From: Acidobacteriota bacterium | GTDB lineage: Bacteria > Acidobacteriota > Vicinamibacteria > Vicinamibacterales > SCN-69-37 | Direction: 5' to 3' | Assembly (NCBI GenBank): GCA_020853395.1 | Contig: JADYYY010000010.1 | Location: forward strand, 62,001 to 126,000 | DNA: 64,000 bases | In this document: piece after piece, positions 7,787 through 16,931 of the stretch | Position numbering within the stretch: the first letter of the stretch is position 1 | Layout: every line of letters starts with the position of its first letter | Made by a program: the position numbers and the translations under genes | The notes under the pieces: model-generated | The model's database searches: none | The model's input: only the letters and a program-made list of their open reading frames with translations | What the model was told of the DNA's origin: nothing

Positions 7787-9197
7787 CCTGACGGCCGCCG
7801 TCGCGCTGCGCGCCGCGCACCTCGGCACCGAGAGCCTCTGGTTCGACGAGGCCTATTCGGTTCGGCTCGCGTCGCGGCCCGTGTCGGCCATCCTTGCCGA
7901 ACGATGGATCGACATCCATCCACCGCTCTACTACCTGCTCTTGCACGCCTGGGTCGGCGTCGCCGGCACGTCCGAGGTCGCGGTCCGTTCGCTCTCCCTC
8001 CTCCTCGACGTCGCCGCCATCGTCGCGGCCTGGCGCGTCGCGTCGCGCCTGCTCGGCCGCGACACCGGCGCGCTCGCAGCCCTGTTGCTGGCGCTATCTC
8101 CGTTCCGCGTGGAGTACGCGCAGGAAACCCGGATGTACGCCCTGCTGGGGCTGCTGAGCACCGTGTCGATGGGAGCGCTGCTGTCGCTGATCGCGGCGCC
8201 GCGCCGCCGCACTCGAGTCGTGTACGCGGTGTCCACGGCGCTCATGCTCTACACGCACGCGTACGGCGCGTTCGTCGCGGCGGCCCAGCTCGTCGTGCTG
8301 GCCGGCGGGCGCCTCGCCGACCGTGCGCGCTTCGATCGCGCGTGGCGGCCCTGGCTCACCGCCGCTGCCGGCGCGGCGCTCCTGTACGCGCCGTGGCTGC
8401 CGACGCTGATCGACCAGGCCGGCCGCGTGCAGTCGGCGTTCTGGATCGATCGGCCGGGCTGGCTCGCGATCGCCGAGCCGTTTCGCGCGTACGCCGGGTC
8501 CAGCCTGCTGCTCGTGATCTCGGCGGGGCTGTGCGCCGCCGGCGTCTGGTCGCTGGCCCGCCGGCCCCAGCCAGACCGTGCACTGCTCCCCTGGATCCTG
8601 CTCGCCTGGATCGGCATGCCGACGATCGTCCCGTTCGTGCTCTCACGGCTCAGCGCACCGATCTTCCTCCCGAAGTACACGATCGCCGCGTCGGTGCCGT
8701 TCGCGATGCTGGTGGCCGCGGGCGTCATCGCGGCTCGCCGGCGCGCCTGGCGCGTCGTGCTCATCGGCGCGCTCGTGCTGCCGCTCCTGCCCGTGTATCG
8801 CTCGTACTACGGCACGCCGCAGAAGGACGGCTGGCGCCGTGCAGTCGCACGGCTGGAGGCCGACGCACGGCCCGGCGATCTCGTGGTGTTCTACCCGTGG
8901 TACAACCAGGTGCCGTACGACTACTATCATCGCCGCGACGATCTCACGCGCGAGCCGCTGATTCCCGACATCCACATCGTCCTCGCCGATCCGCGCGACG
9001 TTCCGGAGATCGTCGCGCGCGTCGCCGGCCATCAGCGCCTCTGGTTCGTCGTCCTCCAAGGCACGCCACGGCGCGACGTCATCGTCGAGGAGCTCTCGCG
9101 CGTCATGCGTCCAGCGGCGCATACCGTCGCCGAGCACGTGGAACTGTGGCGGTTCGAAGCGTCCGGCGCGCGACTTGGCACTGCCGCTCCCCGGTGA
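7728..9197 (+). CDS. GT-C family membrane glycosyltransferase (PMT/ArnT-like)
   Basis: About 489 residues with around ten hydrophobic segments. The first periplasmic loop carries WFDEAYS, the acidic motif of the dolichyl-phosphate-mannose or ArnT-type (GT39/GT83) superfamily, followed by DIHPPLYYLLLH and QETRMYALLGLL, both typical of the PMT_2 fold. Such enzymes transfer a sugar from a polyprenyl-phosphate carrier to lipid, glycan or protein at the outer face of the inner membrane; substrate unknown. Starts GTG 7728 or GTG 7737, with no clear Shine-Dalgarno. Divergent from and overlapping glcD. No polysaccharide operon surrounds it. Confidence 0.8.
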   Translation: MVPVSPRTSGSISWARAAGILTAAVALRAAHLGTESLWFDEAYSVRLASRPVSAILAERWIDIHPPLYYLLLHAWVGVAGTSEVAVRSLSLLLDVAAIVAAWRVASRLLGRDTGALAALLLALSPFRVEYAQETRMYALLGLLSTVSMGALLSLIAAPRRRTRVVYAVSTALMLYTHAYGAFVAAAQLVVLAGGRLADRARFDRAWRPWLTAAAGAALLYAPWLPTLIDQAGRVQSAFWIDRPGWLAIAEPFRAYAGSSLLLVISAGLCAAGVWSLARRPQPDRALLPWILLAWIGMPTIVPFVLSRLSAPIFLPKYTIAASVPFAMLVAAGVIAARRRAWRVVLIGALVLPLLPVYRSYYGTPQKDGWRRAVARLEADARPGDLVVFYPWYNQVPYDYYHRRDDLTREPLIPDIHIVLADPRDVPEIVARVAGHQRLWFVVLQGTPRRDVIVEELSRVMRPAAHTVAEHVELWRFEASGARLGTAAPR

Positions 9198-9205
9198 TCT
9201 TTGTC

Positions 9206-9211
9206 TATAGT
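9206..9211 (+). promoter_or_regulatory. -10-like TATAGT six bases before the start codon at 9218
   Basis: TATAGT ends 6 bases before ATG 9218, so transcription starting at the usual distance would begin at or next to the start codon. No -35 match at 16-18 bases is seen. No Shine-Dalgarno is present for the downstream gene, consistent with a leaderless message. Confidence 0.4.
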
Positions 9212-9217
9212 CATCGG

Positions 9218-9724
9218 ATGGAATATCCAATCCTGATCTTCCTGCACGTCGCGGCCGGCATCCTCTGGGCCGGTGGAGCGGTTTCGACGGGGCTCTTCAT
9301 CGTTCCCGCGCTGATCGAGGCCGGCCCGGCGGCCGGTGCCGTCATGGCCGGCGTGGCGCGACGGAAGTATCCGGCGTTGATGACCGCGCTCGGCATCGTC
9401 GCCGTCCTCACCGGCGCCCGACTCTACATGCTGCGGTTCAGCACCGCGTGGCTCGCCTCCCCCGCCGGCATCGTCATCACGCTCGGCGCGATCCTCGGGC
9501 TCGGAGGGTTGGCGATCGGCATGTTCGTGCAGAAGCCGTTGGCGCAGCGGCTCGGCCGGATGGCCGCGCAGGCCGCCGCCTCCGATCAGCCGCCATCACC
9601 GGCACAGATCGCGGAGATGCAGGCCATGCGCGCCCGGTTCCAGCGCGTCGCGCGTTTGACCGCGTTCCACCTGCTCGGCGCAGCGGTGCTGATGGCCGCG
9701 TATCGCCTCGCGGCCGCGATCTGA
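9218..9724 (+). CDS. Small four-helix integral membrane protein, function unknown
   Basis: 168 residues. Four hydrophobic helices can be seen: ILIFLHVAAGILWAGGAV, a second around LMTALGIVAVLTG, a third around IVITLGAILGLGGLAIGMF, and a C-terminal LLGAAVLMAAYRLAA. A charged, proline-containing amphipathic loop precedes the last helix (SDQPPSPAQIAEMQAMRARF). The FLHVAAGILWAGGA opening resembles the DUF2269/CopD-like group of four-helix membrane proteins, but no haem or copper ligand set is obvious apart from His near residue 9. It lies 20 bases after the glycosyltransferase but has its own -10-like sequence. Convergent with nuoN. Confidence 0.65.
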   Translation: MEYPILIFLHVAAGILWAGGAVSTGLFIVPALIEAGPAAGAVMAGVARRKYPALMTALGIVAVLTGARLYMLRFSTAWLASPAGIVITLGAILGLGGLAIGMFVQKPLAQRLGRMAAQAAASDQPPSPAQIAEMQAMRARFQRVARLTAFHLLGAAVLMAAYRLAAAI

Positions 9725-9751
9725 AGGGCGCCGGCCCGACACCCCGCCGCG

Positions 9752-11179
9752 TCAGAACAACGTCTGCGCGATGTGGGCGAGCTCGGCGATCCAGGGGCCC
9801 GGATAGATCCCGACGGCGACGACGCCGAACGAACAGATGGCGATCGCCACGCCGAGCGCGCGCGGTACTGCAATGGGCTCGGGTCGGACCGGCTCGTCGA
9901 TGTACATCCGGCTCGCGACCACGAGGTAGTAGTAGAGCGCGACGACGGTGAGGAGCGCGCCGAGGAAGACCAGCCCGTACATCCCGCGATCGACGGCGGC
10001 CCAGAACACGTAGAGCTTCGCCCAGAAGCCCGCGACGAAGGGGATCCCGCCGAGCGAGAGCAGGAACAGGAGCATGGCCAGCGCGAGCACCGGCGACCGC
10101 TGGGCCAGGCCGCGGTACGCGTCGAGATGATCGGACTGCTCGGCCGTTCCGACGGCCTGCACGACGAAGAACGCGCCCATGTTTCCGAACAGGTACGCGA
10201 CGAGATAGAAGAGCACCGTCGCGACGCCGGCGCTCGACATCGCGGCAAGGCCGATCAGCATGTAGCCGATGTGGGCGATGCCCGAGTACGCGAGCAGGCG
10301 CTTGATGTTCTGCTGGGGAATCGCCATCAAATTGCCGGCCACGATGGTCACGCCCGCCAGCGCGGCCACGACGGGCAGCCACACCAACACCGCGGATCCG
10401 ACCCCTTCGACGTACAGCCGCAGGATGACGACGAACCCCGCCGCCTTCGGCGCGACCGACAGCCAGGCCACGAACGGCGGCGCGCCGGCCTCGTAGGCGT
10501 CCGGCACCCACATGTGGAACGGCACCGTCGCGATCTTGAACCCGAGGCCGGCCAAGACGAGCGCCATGCCGAGGCGCATCAGCGGGCTGCCGTCCTCGAG
10601 CGCACGCGGGATGGCGTCGACCGCCGTCGTCCCGGTGACGCCGTACACGAACGAGAAGCCGTACAGCACGATCGCCGACGACACGGTACCGACGACGAAG
10701 AACTTCAACGCCGCCTCTGCTGCGACGTCCTCCCGCTTCCGGAAGCCCGTCAGGAAGTACAGCGGAATCGACATCAGCTCGAACGAGACGAACAACAGGA
10801 TCAGCTCGCGTGACGACGCGAGGACGAGCATGCCGAGAAGTGACGCCAGCAGCGCGAAATGGTACTCAGGCGCGCGGCGCACGAAGGGCCCGCGGTCGAA
10901 GGCCATCGACGCGAGCACGCTGACGGCCGACGACGCCAGGAAGAGGCGCTTGATGAACAGCGCGAGCGCGTCCACCACGAACGCGCCGCCGAACGCGGTC
11001 TGGCCCGGCTCGATCCAGCACGAGCCGACGAGCAGCGCCGCCAGGCCCGCCACCGTGATCCCTGCCACGGCGCGGCCGGCCCGTACTCCCGCGATGCCCA
11101 GAATCAACGCGAGCAGCGCCAGCGCGAGGACCCCGATCTCGAGCCAGAGCGGCGCGAGCCATGCCGATGCCGCGGTCAC
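9752..11179 (-). CDS. nuoN: NADH-quinone oxidoreductase subunit N
   Basis: 475 residues, an antiporter-like proton-pumping subunit of complex I (Mrp-type, 14 helices). Conserved features include the helix-5 glutamate in [16 protein letters not shown], the lysine and histidine region [20 protein letters not shown]-like, and [19 protein letters not shown]. Start GTG 11179 overlaps the nuoM stop as GTGA. Last gene of the nuo operon. The frame is also open far upstream through nuoM, but that part does not resemble protein. Confidence 0.95.
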   Translation of the reverse strand: [475 protein letters not shown]

Positions 11180-12714
11180 GGAGCGCCTCCCAGACCGCGA
11201 AGCAGCGGGACCGTCGCCGTGTCGATCGGGTCGATCGCGAGGCTGGGCACGACGCCGAACACCACGATGACGACGACGAGGATCCCGAGCGCGACCCACT
11301 CGGTGCCCTGCGCATCCGGCAGGTGCTGGAAGTGCGGGTCGGCGCTCTTCGGTCCCCAGAAGATGCGTTTGGTCACGCGCAGCACGTACACCGACGTGAG
11401 GAACGCTCCCGCGACGGCGGGAAAGAGCCACCAGCCGTGAGCCGACTGCCAACTGCCGAGGAACGTCAGGAACTCCGCCACGAACCCCGCAGTCGCCGGC
11501 AGCCCGAGCGACGACAGGCCGCCGATCGTGAACGCCGTCGCGATCCCCGGCATCATCGTCGCGAACCCGCCCATCTTCAGAATCTCGCGCGAGTGCGCCT
11601 TCTCGTAGACGAGCCCGACCAGCGCGAAGAAGAGGGCCGTCATGACGCCGTGGGCGAACATCTGGAACACGGATCCGTTCAGCCCCGACTCGGTGAGCGT
11701 CGCCGCCCCGAGCATGACGACGCCCATGTGCGAGACGGACGAATAGGCGATGACGTACTTCAAGTCCGTCTGGGCCATCGCGCTGAGCGCGCCGTAGACG
11801 ATGTTGACGCAGGCGATGGTGCCGACGAGCCACGCCCAGTCCACGGTGCCCTCCGGCAGCAGGCCCATACCGAGCCGGACGACGCCGTACGCGCCGAGCT
11901 TCATGAGGACGCCGGCGTGCAGCATCGACACCGCGGTCGGCGCCGAGGCGTGGCCATCGGGCGACCACGTGTGGAGCGGCCAGATGCCGGCCAGGATGCC
12001 GAAGCCGACGTAGAACGCCAGGAACACCCACGACTGGAGCGCCGGATCGAACCGAACCATCCGGAGCGCACCGAACGAGAACGTCGTCGATCCGTTCGCC
12101 ACGAAGAGCGCCAGGATCCCGACCAGGATGAAGGCAGACCCGAAGAGCAGGTACAGGGTCAGCTTCATCGCGGCGTACTCCTTCGTGCCGACGCCGGTAC
12201 GTCCGAACGCCCAGCCGAAGAGCCCCTGCGGCCTGACGTGGCCGCTCGATCCCCAGATCCCGATCAGCAGGTACATCGGGAGCACGGCGATCTCGTAGAA
12301 CAGGAAGAACAGAAAGAGATCGAGCGACACGAACACGCCGAAGACGCCCGTGACGAGCACGAGCAGCAGCGCGTAGAACTCCTGGCCGCGCGCCTTGATC
12401 GTCCACGAGGCGAACGCGCCGGCGAACATGATGATGGCCGTGAGCAGCACGAGCAGCAGGCTCATGCCGTCCACCGCCAGTTCATACGAGATGCCGAGCG
12501 TCGGAACGAGTGGAAACACCTCGCGGAACTGGAAGCCCGCCACCGTCCGGTCGTAGGCGGCGTACAACCAGAGCGACAGGACGAGCGACACGCCGGTACC
12601 GGCGACCGACGTCCAGCGCACGAGCTGCGGCCGATGGCGCGCGGCGAACATGATGACGAGCGCGCTCACGAACGGCGCCCACGTGATGATCGACAGCACC
12701 GGCAGCCCGCTCAT
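11176..12714 (-). CDS. nuoM: NADH-quinone oxidoreductase subunit M
   Basis: 512 residues, second antiporter-like subunit. Visible are the helix-5 glutamate in FYEIAVLPMYLLIGIW, LHTWSPDGHASAPTAVSMLH (NuoM proton-channel signature), and DLKYVIAYSSVSHMG. The insert around residues 150-165 (RPQGLFGWAFGRTGVGT) before the next helix is typical for NuoM. ATG 12714 overlaps the nuoL stop as ATGA and the gene ends overlapping nuoN as GTGA, so L, M and N are translationally coupled. Confidence 0.95.
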   Translation of the reverse strand: MSGLPVLSIITWAPFVSALVIMFAARHRPQLVRWTSVAGTGVSLVLSLWLYAAYDRTVAGFQFREVFPLVPTLGISYELAVDGMSLLLVLLTAIIMFAGAFASWTIKARGQEFYALLLVLVTGVFGVFVSLDLFLFFLFYEIAVLPMYLLIGIWGSSGHVRPQGLFGWAFGRTGVGTKEYAAMKLTLYLLFGSAFILVGILALFVANGSTTFSFGALRMVRFDPALQSWVFLAFYVGFGILAGIWPLHTWSPDGHASAPTAVSMLHAGVLMKLGAYGVVRLGMGLLPEGTVDWAWLVGTIACVNIVYGALSAMAQTDLKYVIAYSSVSHMGVVMLGAATLTESGLNGSVFQMFAHGVMTALFFALVGLVYEKAHSREILKMGGFATMMPGIATAFTIGGLSSLGLPATAGFVAEFLTFLGSWQSAHGWWLFPAVAGAFLTSVYVLRVTKRIFWGPKSADPHFQHLPDAQGTEWVALGILVVVIVVFGVVPSLAIDPIDTATVPLLRGLGGAP

Positions 12715-14591
12715 CGCGCCCACCCGAGCCAGACGATGACGGCGAGCACGCCGAAGGCGACGGCGTACACGTAGTCCTGCACCCGTCCGGTCTGCACGCG
12801 GCGCAAGCGGTCGCCGGCCACGAGCACCCAGGCGCTCACCACGTTGAGCAGCCCGTCCACGAGATACCGATCGATCCAGCCAACGACACGCGAGCCACCG
12901 AGCAACACGCGCGAGTAGAACGCGATCGCCATGTCGTCGATCCAGAAGCGATGGAGGGCGGCCGTCCGCAGCGGTCCCATCGCGAGGGCAAGGGCCCGAG
13001 GCTGGACGAGACGACGCTGATAGGTCGACCATGCCAGCCCGATGCCGCCCAGGGCGAGGCCGATCGCCAGCGGCGTGAGCCACGCCGGCGCCGGCTGCTC
13101 TTCGATCGGCGCGTGGTGCCACGTGAAGAACAGGCCGATCGCCAGCGAGAGCAGCGCGAGAACCCAGAGAGGTCCGCCCATGACAGCCGGCGCGTCGTGC
13201 GCGCCATGAGACGCGCCGTGCGCATCGGCGCCGTTGTCCACGGCGGCAACCACGGGCGCGCCGCCGAAGAACGTGAGAAACACGACACGGAACATGTAGA
13301 AGGCCGTGAGGAACGCCGCGATGGCCAGCAACGCGAACGGCCCCGGCAACCCGCCAGCCCACACGCCGCCGAGAATCTCTTCCTTGGACAGGAACCCGCC
13401 GAAGAACGGCACGCCGGCCAGCGACAACGTGCCGATCAGGAAGACGGCCGTCGTCTGTGGCATGCGGCGGCCAAGGCCGCCCATCTGCCGGATGTCATTG
13501 GTCCCGACGGCGTGGATCACGGCGCCGGCCGCCAGGAACAGGAGCGCCTTGAAGACGCCGTGCGTCAGCAGGTGGAAGAAGCCGGCGTCGGCGGCGCCGG
13601 CGCCGATGGCCGTCATCATGAAGCCGAGCTGCGAGACGGTGGAGTACGCGAGCACGCGCTTGATGTCGTCCTGCGCGCAGGCGAGGATGGCGGCGACGAG
13701 CGCCGTTCCGGCGCCGATCCAGCCGACGAGATGCAGAATCTCCGGCGTGAGCGCGAACAGCCAGGCCGTGCGGACCAGCAGGTACACGCCCGCCGTCACC
13801 ATCGTCGCCGCGTGGATCAACGCGGAGACCGGCGTGGGCCCTTCCATCGCATCCGGCAGCCAGATGTGGAACGGGAACTGAGCCGACTTGCCCGCCGCGC
13901 CGAGGTACAGACAGAACGTGATTGCCGACAAGCCTGCGAGCGGGACGAGCCCGGCTCCAGCCAGGCGCTGCAACTCGCCGAGATCGTACGTGCCGGCGTG
14001 CTTCCACAGGAGGACGAGACCGATCAGCAGGCCGACGTCGCCGGCCTTGGTGATCCAGAACGCCTTCACCGCCGCACGCGCGGCCTCCGGCTTCTGATAC
14101 CAGTAGCCGATCAGCAGGTACGAACAGAGGCCGACGAGCTCCCAACAAAGGAACATCTGCAGGAGGTTCGGCGCCAGCACGAGGCCCATCATCGAGAACG
14201 CGAACAGCGACTGATAGGCGTAGTAGCGGCCGAGCGAAGCCGGCGGTTCGTGATCGAGATAGCCGAGCGAGTAGACCTGCACGAGCGTCGCGACGAGCGC
14301 GACGAGCACGAGCATGATCGAGGACTGGCCGTCGACGAGCACGCCCACCGTCGCGATCGCGCCGTGCGACGACGGCAGCCAGTCCACCGCCAGCCGCCGG
14401 GCGTCGTCCGCGTCTCCGGCGAGGCGGACAGCGGACAGCGCCGCGGCGAGCGCGCCCAGGGCGCAGAGCGCCGAGAACAGGCCCGCGGGGCGGCCGAGCC
14501 GTCTGAACGGCGCGAGGATCGCGAGCACGAGGAACGCCGCCGCGGGCAGCAGCAGCGCGATCAGCGCGGGGGTCGCCGGGTCGCCCATCAT
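12711..14591 (-). CDS. nuoL: NADH-quinone oxidoreductase subunit L
   Basis: 626 residues, the distal antiporter-like subunit with the long lateral helix. Seen are WELVGLCSYLLIGYW (pump glutamate), AGKSAQFPFHIWLPDAMEGP and DDIKRVLAYSTVSQLGFMM. A His/Ala-rich loop (DAHGASHGAHDAP) precedes the C-terminal extension, and the final transmembrane helix is VYAVAFGVLAVIVWLG. ATG 14591 gives an ATGA overlap with nuoK; ATG 14588 directly after it is the alternative. Length is normal for NuoL. Confidence 0.95.
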   Translation of the reverse strand: MMGDPATPALIALLLPAAAFLVLAILAPFRRLGRPAGLFSALCALGALAAALSAVRLAGDADDARRLAVDWLPSSHGAIATVGVLVDGQSSIMLVLVALVATLVQVYSLGYLDHEPPASLGRYYAYQSLFAFSMMGLVLAPNLLQMFLCWELVGLCSYLLIGYWYQKPEAARAAVKAFWITKAGDVGLLIGLVLLWKHAGTYDLGELQRLAGAGLVPLAGLSAITFCLYLGAAGKSAQFPFHIWLPDAMEGPTPVSALIHAATMVTAGVYLLVRTAWLFALTPEILHLVGWIGAGTALVAAILACAQDDIKRVLAYSTVSQLGFMMTAIGAGAADAGFFHLLTHGVFKALLFLAAGAVIHAVGTNDIRQMGGLGRRMPQTTAVFLIGTLSLAGVPFFGGFLSKEEILGGVWAGGLPGPFALLAIAAFLTAFYMFRVVFLTFFGGAPVVAAVDNGADAHGASHGAHDAPAVMGGPLWVLALLSLAIGLFFTWHHAPIEEQPAPAWLTPLAIGLALGGIGLAWSTYQRRLVQPRALALAMGPLRTAALHRFWIDDMAIAFYSRVLLGGSRVVGWIDRYLVDGLLNVVSAWVLVAGDRLRRVQTGRVQDYVYAVAFGVLAVIVWLGWAR

Positions 14592-14887
14592 CCCTTGAGC
14601 AGGTCGATGTGGTCGGCCAGCACGGTCCGGCGCGTCCGGAACAGCAGGATGACGATCGCCAGGCCGAGCGCCACCTCGGCCACGGTCACGGAGATGGCGA
14701 ACAGCGTGAAGACCATGCCGTCGGTGTCGCCGTGGAACCGCCCGAACGCCACGAAGTTGATGTTCACCGCGTTGAGCATCAGCTCGATGCCGAGCAGCAT
14801 GCCGACCGTGTTCCGCCGGGTGATGACGCCGAAGAGCCCGATGGCGAACACGACGGCCGCCAGCACGAGATACGCCGAGAGCGCCAC
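14588..14887 (-). CDS. nuoK: NADH-quinone oxidoreductase subunit K
   Basis: 99 residues, three transmembrane helices. GIELMLNAVNINFVAFGR contains the conserved helix-2 glutamate, and the third helix has the second conserved acidic residue in ISVTVAEVALGLAIVILLF. It forms part of the proton path at the junction between the quinone module and the antiporters. Start is GTG 14887, directly abutting the nuoJ stop with no gap. Confidence 0.95.
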   Translation of the reverse strand: MALSAYLVLAAVVFAIGLFGVITRRNTVGMLLGIELMLNAVNINFVAFGRFHGDTDGMVFTLFAISVTVAEVALGLAIVILLFRTRRTVLADHIDLLKG

Positions 14888-15382
14888 TCAGTCCTCCGGA
14901 CGCGCGAAGTAGATCGCCCCGACGAGCGACACGAGCAGCAGCACGCCGAGCAGCTCGAACGCGAGCGCGAAGCGCGTCAACACCGCATCGCCAAGCTCGC
15001 GCGTGACGTCGCCGGTCAGCGCCGGCGACGCGCCGCCGAACGCGCTCCGCGCGACCACGTTCACGATCAGCAGGCCGAGCGCGACGGAAGCCACCGCGCC
15101 GAGACCGATGCGCCGGTTGGTCTGCGACAGGCGCTCCCCCACGAGCCGCTCGGTGACGACGATGGCGAAGACGACGACGGTGACGACGCCGCCGGCGTAC
15201 AAGAGCAGTTGCACGGCGGCGAGAAACTCCGCGTCGAGCGACAGGAAGATCCCGGCCGTACCGGTGAGGGCGAGCGCCAGCCACAGCACGGAATGGAACA
15301 GGTTCTTCGACAACACGACCGCCAGCGCCGAACCCACCAGCACCACGGCAAGGCCGCCGAACACGACCGGCGATCCGATCAC
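14888..15382 (-). CDS. nuoJ: NADH-quinone oxidoreductase subunit J
   Basis: 164 residues with five hydrophobic helices; the conserved helix-3 pattern LLYAGGVVTVVVFAIVV contains the pi-bulge region known from complex I structures. GTG 15382 makes a GTGA overlap with the nuoI stop. The frame is open upstream through nuoI but only this part matches NuoJ. Membrane-arm subunit next to NuoH, NuoA and NuoK. Confidence 0.93.
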   Translation of the reverse strand: MIGSPVVFGGLAVVLVGSALAVVLSKNLFHSVLWLALALTGTAGIFLSLDAEFLAAVQLLLYAGGVVTVVVFAIVVTERLVGERLSQTNRRIGLGAVASVALGLLIVNVVARSAFGGASPALTGDVTRELGDAVLTRFALAFELLGVLLLVSLVGAIYFARPED

Positions 15383-15933
15383 GCGCCGCCTCCGTGTTTC
15401 GGCGCGCTTTCGCCTTTCTCTTTCTTCGGCGGCGCCTGCATGTCGCGCAGCCGGTTGCCGGTCGCCCACGACGGCAGGAACTGCCTGCCGAGCGCGTGCA
15501 GCCGGTCCTTGTCGAGCAGGAGCTCCCGGCGGTCGGCCGTCGCCAGGTCGAACGATCGGGTCATGACGATCGCATCGGTCGGGCAGACCTGAACGCACAG
15601 CTCGCAGAACTCGCAGGCGTACAGCTCGAGCGTGAAGGTCTTCGCGTAGTTCCGCTTCTCGCCCTTGAGCATCTCGACCTTGATGACCGCCGGCGGACAG
15701 ACGTACTCGCAGAGGCGGCAGCCGATGCAGGCCTCCTCGCCGGTGTCCGGTTCGTAGACGAGCGCGAGCAGCCCGCGGTACCGGTCGGGGTAGGGTCGCG
15801 GCCGATCCGGGTAGTGCACGGTGACCGGCGCGCGGAACAGGTTCACGAGCGTGACTCGCATCGCGCGCAGCACGGCGAGCAGCACCGACACCGGCGTCTG
15901 GTCCGCCCCACGCACCGCCGGGGTGCGGGTCAT
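15379..15933 (-). CDS. nuoI: NADH-quinone oxidoreductase subunit I, 2x[4Fe-4S] ferredoxin
   Basis: 184 residues. Two ferredoxin motifs, CIGCRLCEYVCP and CEFCELCVQVCP, bind clusters N6a and N6b that relay electrons towards NuoB. An N-terminal amphipathic helix region (LLAVLRAMRVTLVNLF) precedes HYPDRPRPYPDRYRG, the standard NuoI entry. The C-terminal tail is Lys/Gly-rich (PKKEKGE, KHGGG). ATG 15933 overlaps the nuoH stop as ATGA. Confidence 0.96.
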   Translation of the reverse strand: MTRTPAVRGADQTPVSVLLAVLRAMRVTLVNLFRAPVTVHYPDRPRPYPDRYRGLLALVYEPDTGEEACIGCRLCEYVCPPAVIKVEMLKGEKRNYAKTFTLELYACEFCELCVQVCPTDAIVMTRSFDLATADRRELLLDKDRLHALGRQFLPSWATGNRLRDMQAPPKKEKGESAPKHGGGA

Positions 15934-16931
15934 CGTCCCCTCCCGACCACGTAGGTCGCCGTCGCAACGAGCAGCAGCAGCGTGCCGGGCAAGAGCAGCT
16001 TCCACGACACGGCGAGGATCTGATCGACGCGGATCCGGATGAAGCTCCAGCGAATCCAGGTGAGCAGCAGGAAGAGGAGCAGCGCCTTCAGCAGGAACCA
16101 CGCGGGCCCGAGCCATGCCGGGCCAGGGCCCGCCCAGGCGCCGAAGAACAGCAGCGCGCCGAGAAACGACGTGCCCAGCACGTGCGAGTACTCGCCGAGC
16201 TGGATGAGCGCGAACTTCATCCCGGAGTACTCGATGCGGAAGCCGGCGACCAGCTCCGACTCGGCCTCGAGGATGTCGAACGGCACGCGGTTCTCGCCGG
16301 CCACGGCGGCGATCACGAATGCCGCGAAGGCGAGCTGTCCGAGCACGGGCACGAACACGAACCAGAGCCCGGCCTGCGCGGCCGCGATGTCGGACATGCG
16401 CAGCGACCCGGCGAGCAGCACCGGCACGAGCGCGGCGAAGATGAGCGGCAGGTCGTAGGAGATGATCTGATTCACGGCGCGCATGGCCGAGAGCAGCGCG
16501 TACTTGTTGTTCGAGCCCCAGCCGGCCATGAACAGCCCGACGATCTCCATCGACGAAACCGCGAGGAAGAACAGCACGCCGATGTTCAGGTCCGCGACGC
16601 CGAGGCCGGGCGCGAACGGGATCGACGCGAAGATGAGCATGCAGGGCACGAGGAAGACGATCGGCGCCAGGTTGAACACGCGGCGATCCGCCGCGCGCGG
16701 CACGACGTCCTCCTTCATCATCAGCTTGAGCGCGTCGGCGATCGGCTGCAGCAGGCCGTGCGGGCCGACGCGATACGGGCCGACGCGCGACTGCATCCGC
16801 GCCGCGAACTTCCGCTCGAGGAGCGTCACGTACGTCACGACCGCGATGAGCGCGTTCAGCACGATGAAGCCGGCGATGAACGCCACGGCCGCCGGCGGCA
16901 GGGCCATCAGCGTCGCGGGCATCTCGGCCAT
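15930..16931 (-). CDS. nuoH: NADH-quinone oxidoreductase subunit H
   Basis: 333 residues, eight-helix quinone-site membrane subunit. The signatures ERKFAARMQSRVGPYRVGPH and RVPFDILEAESELVAGF are intact, including the acidic residues of the E-channel. Start ATG 16931 overlaps the nuoD stop by one base (TGATG). It follows nuoD directly: the nuoE, nuoF and nuoG genes that often separate D from H are absent here. Confidence 0.96.
   Translation of the reverse strand: MAEMPATLMALPPAAVAFIAGFIVLNALIAVVTYVTLLERKFAARMQSRVGPYRVGPHGLLQPIADALKLMMKEDVVPRAADRRVFNLAPIVFLVPCMLIFASIPFAPGLGVADLNIGVLFFLAVSSMEIVGLFMAGWGSNNKYALLSAMRAVNQIISYDLPLIFAALVPVLLAGSLRMSDIAAAQAGLWFVFVPVLGQLAFAAFVIAAVAGENRVPFDILEAESELVAGFRIEYSGMKFALIQLGEYSHVLGTSFLGALLFFGAWAGPGPAWLGPAWFLLKALLLFLLLTWIRWSFIRIRVDQILAVSWKLLLPGTLLLLVATATYVVGRGR

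Noticed and set aside
9752-12406. 884-codon frame suggesting a fusion upstream of nuoN
   Set aside because: The first 400 codons are nuoM read in the wrong frame; NuoN homology begins only at GTG 11179.
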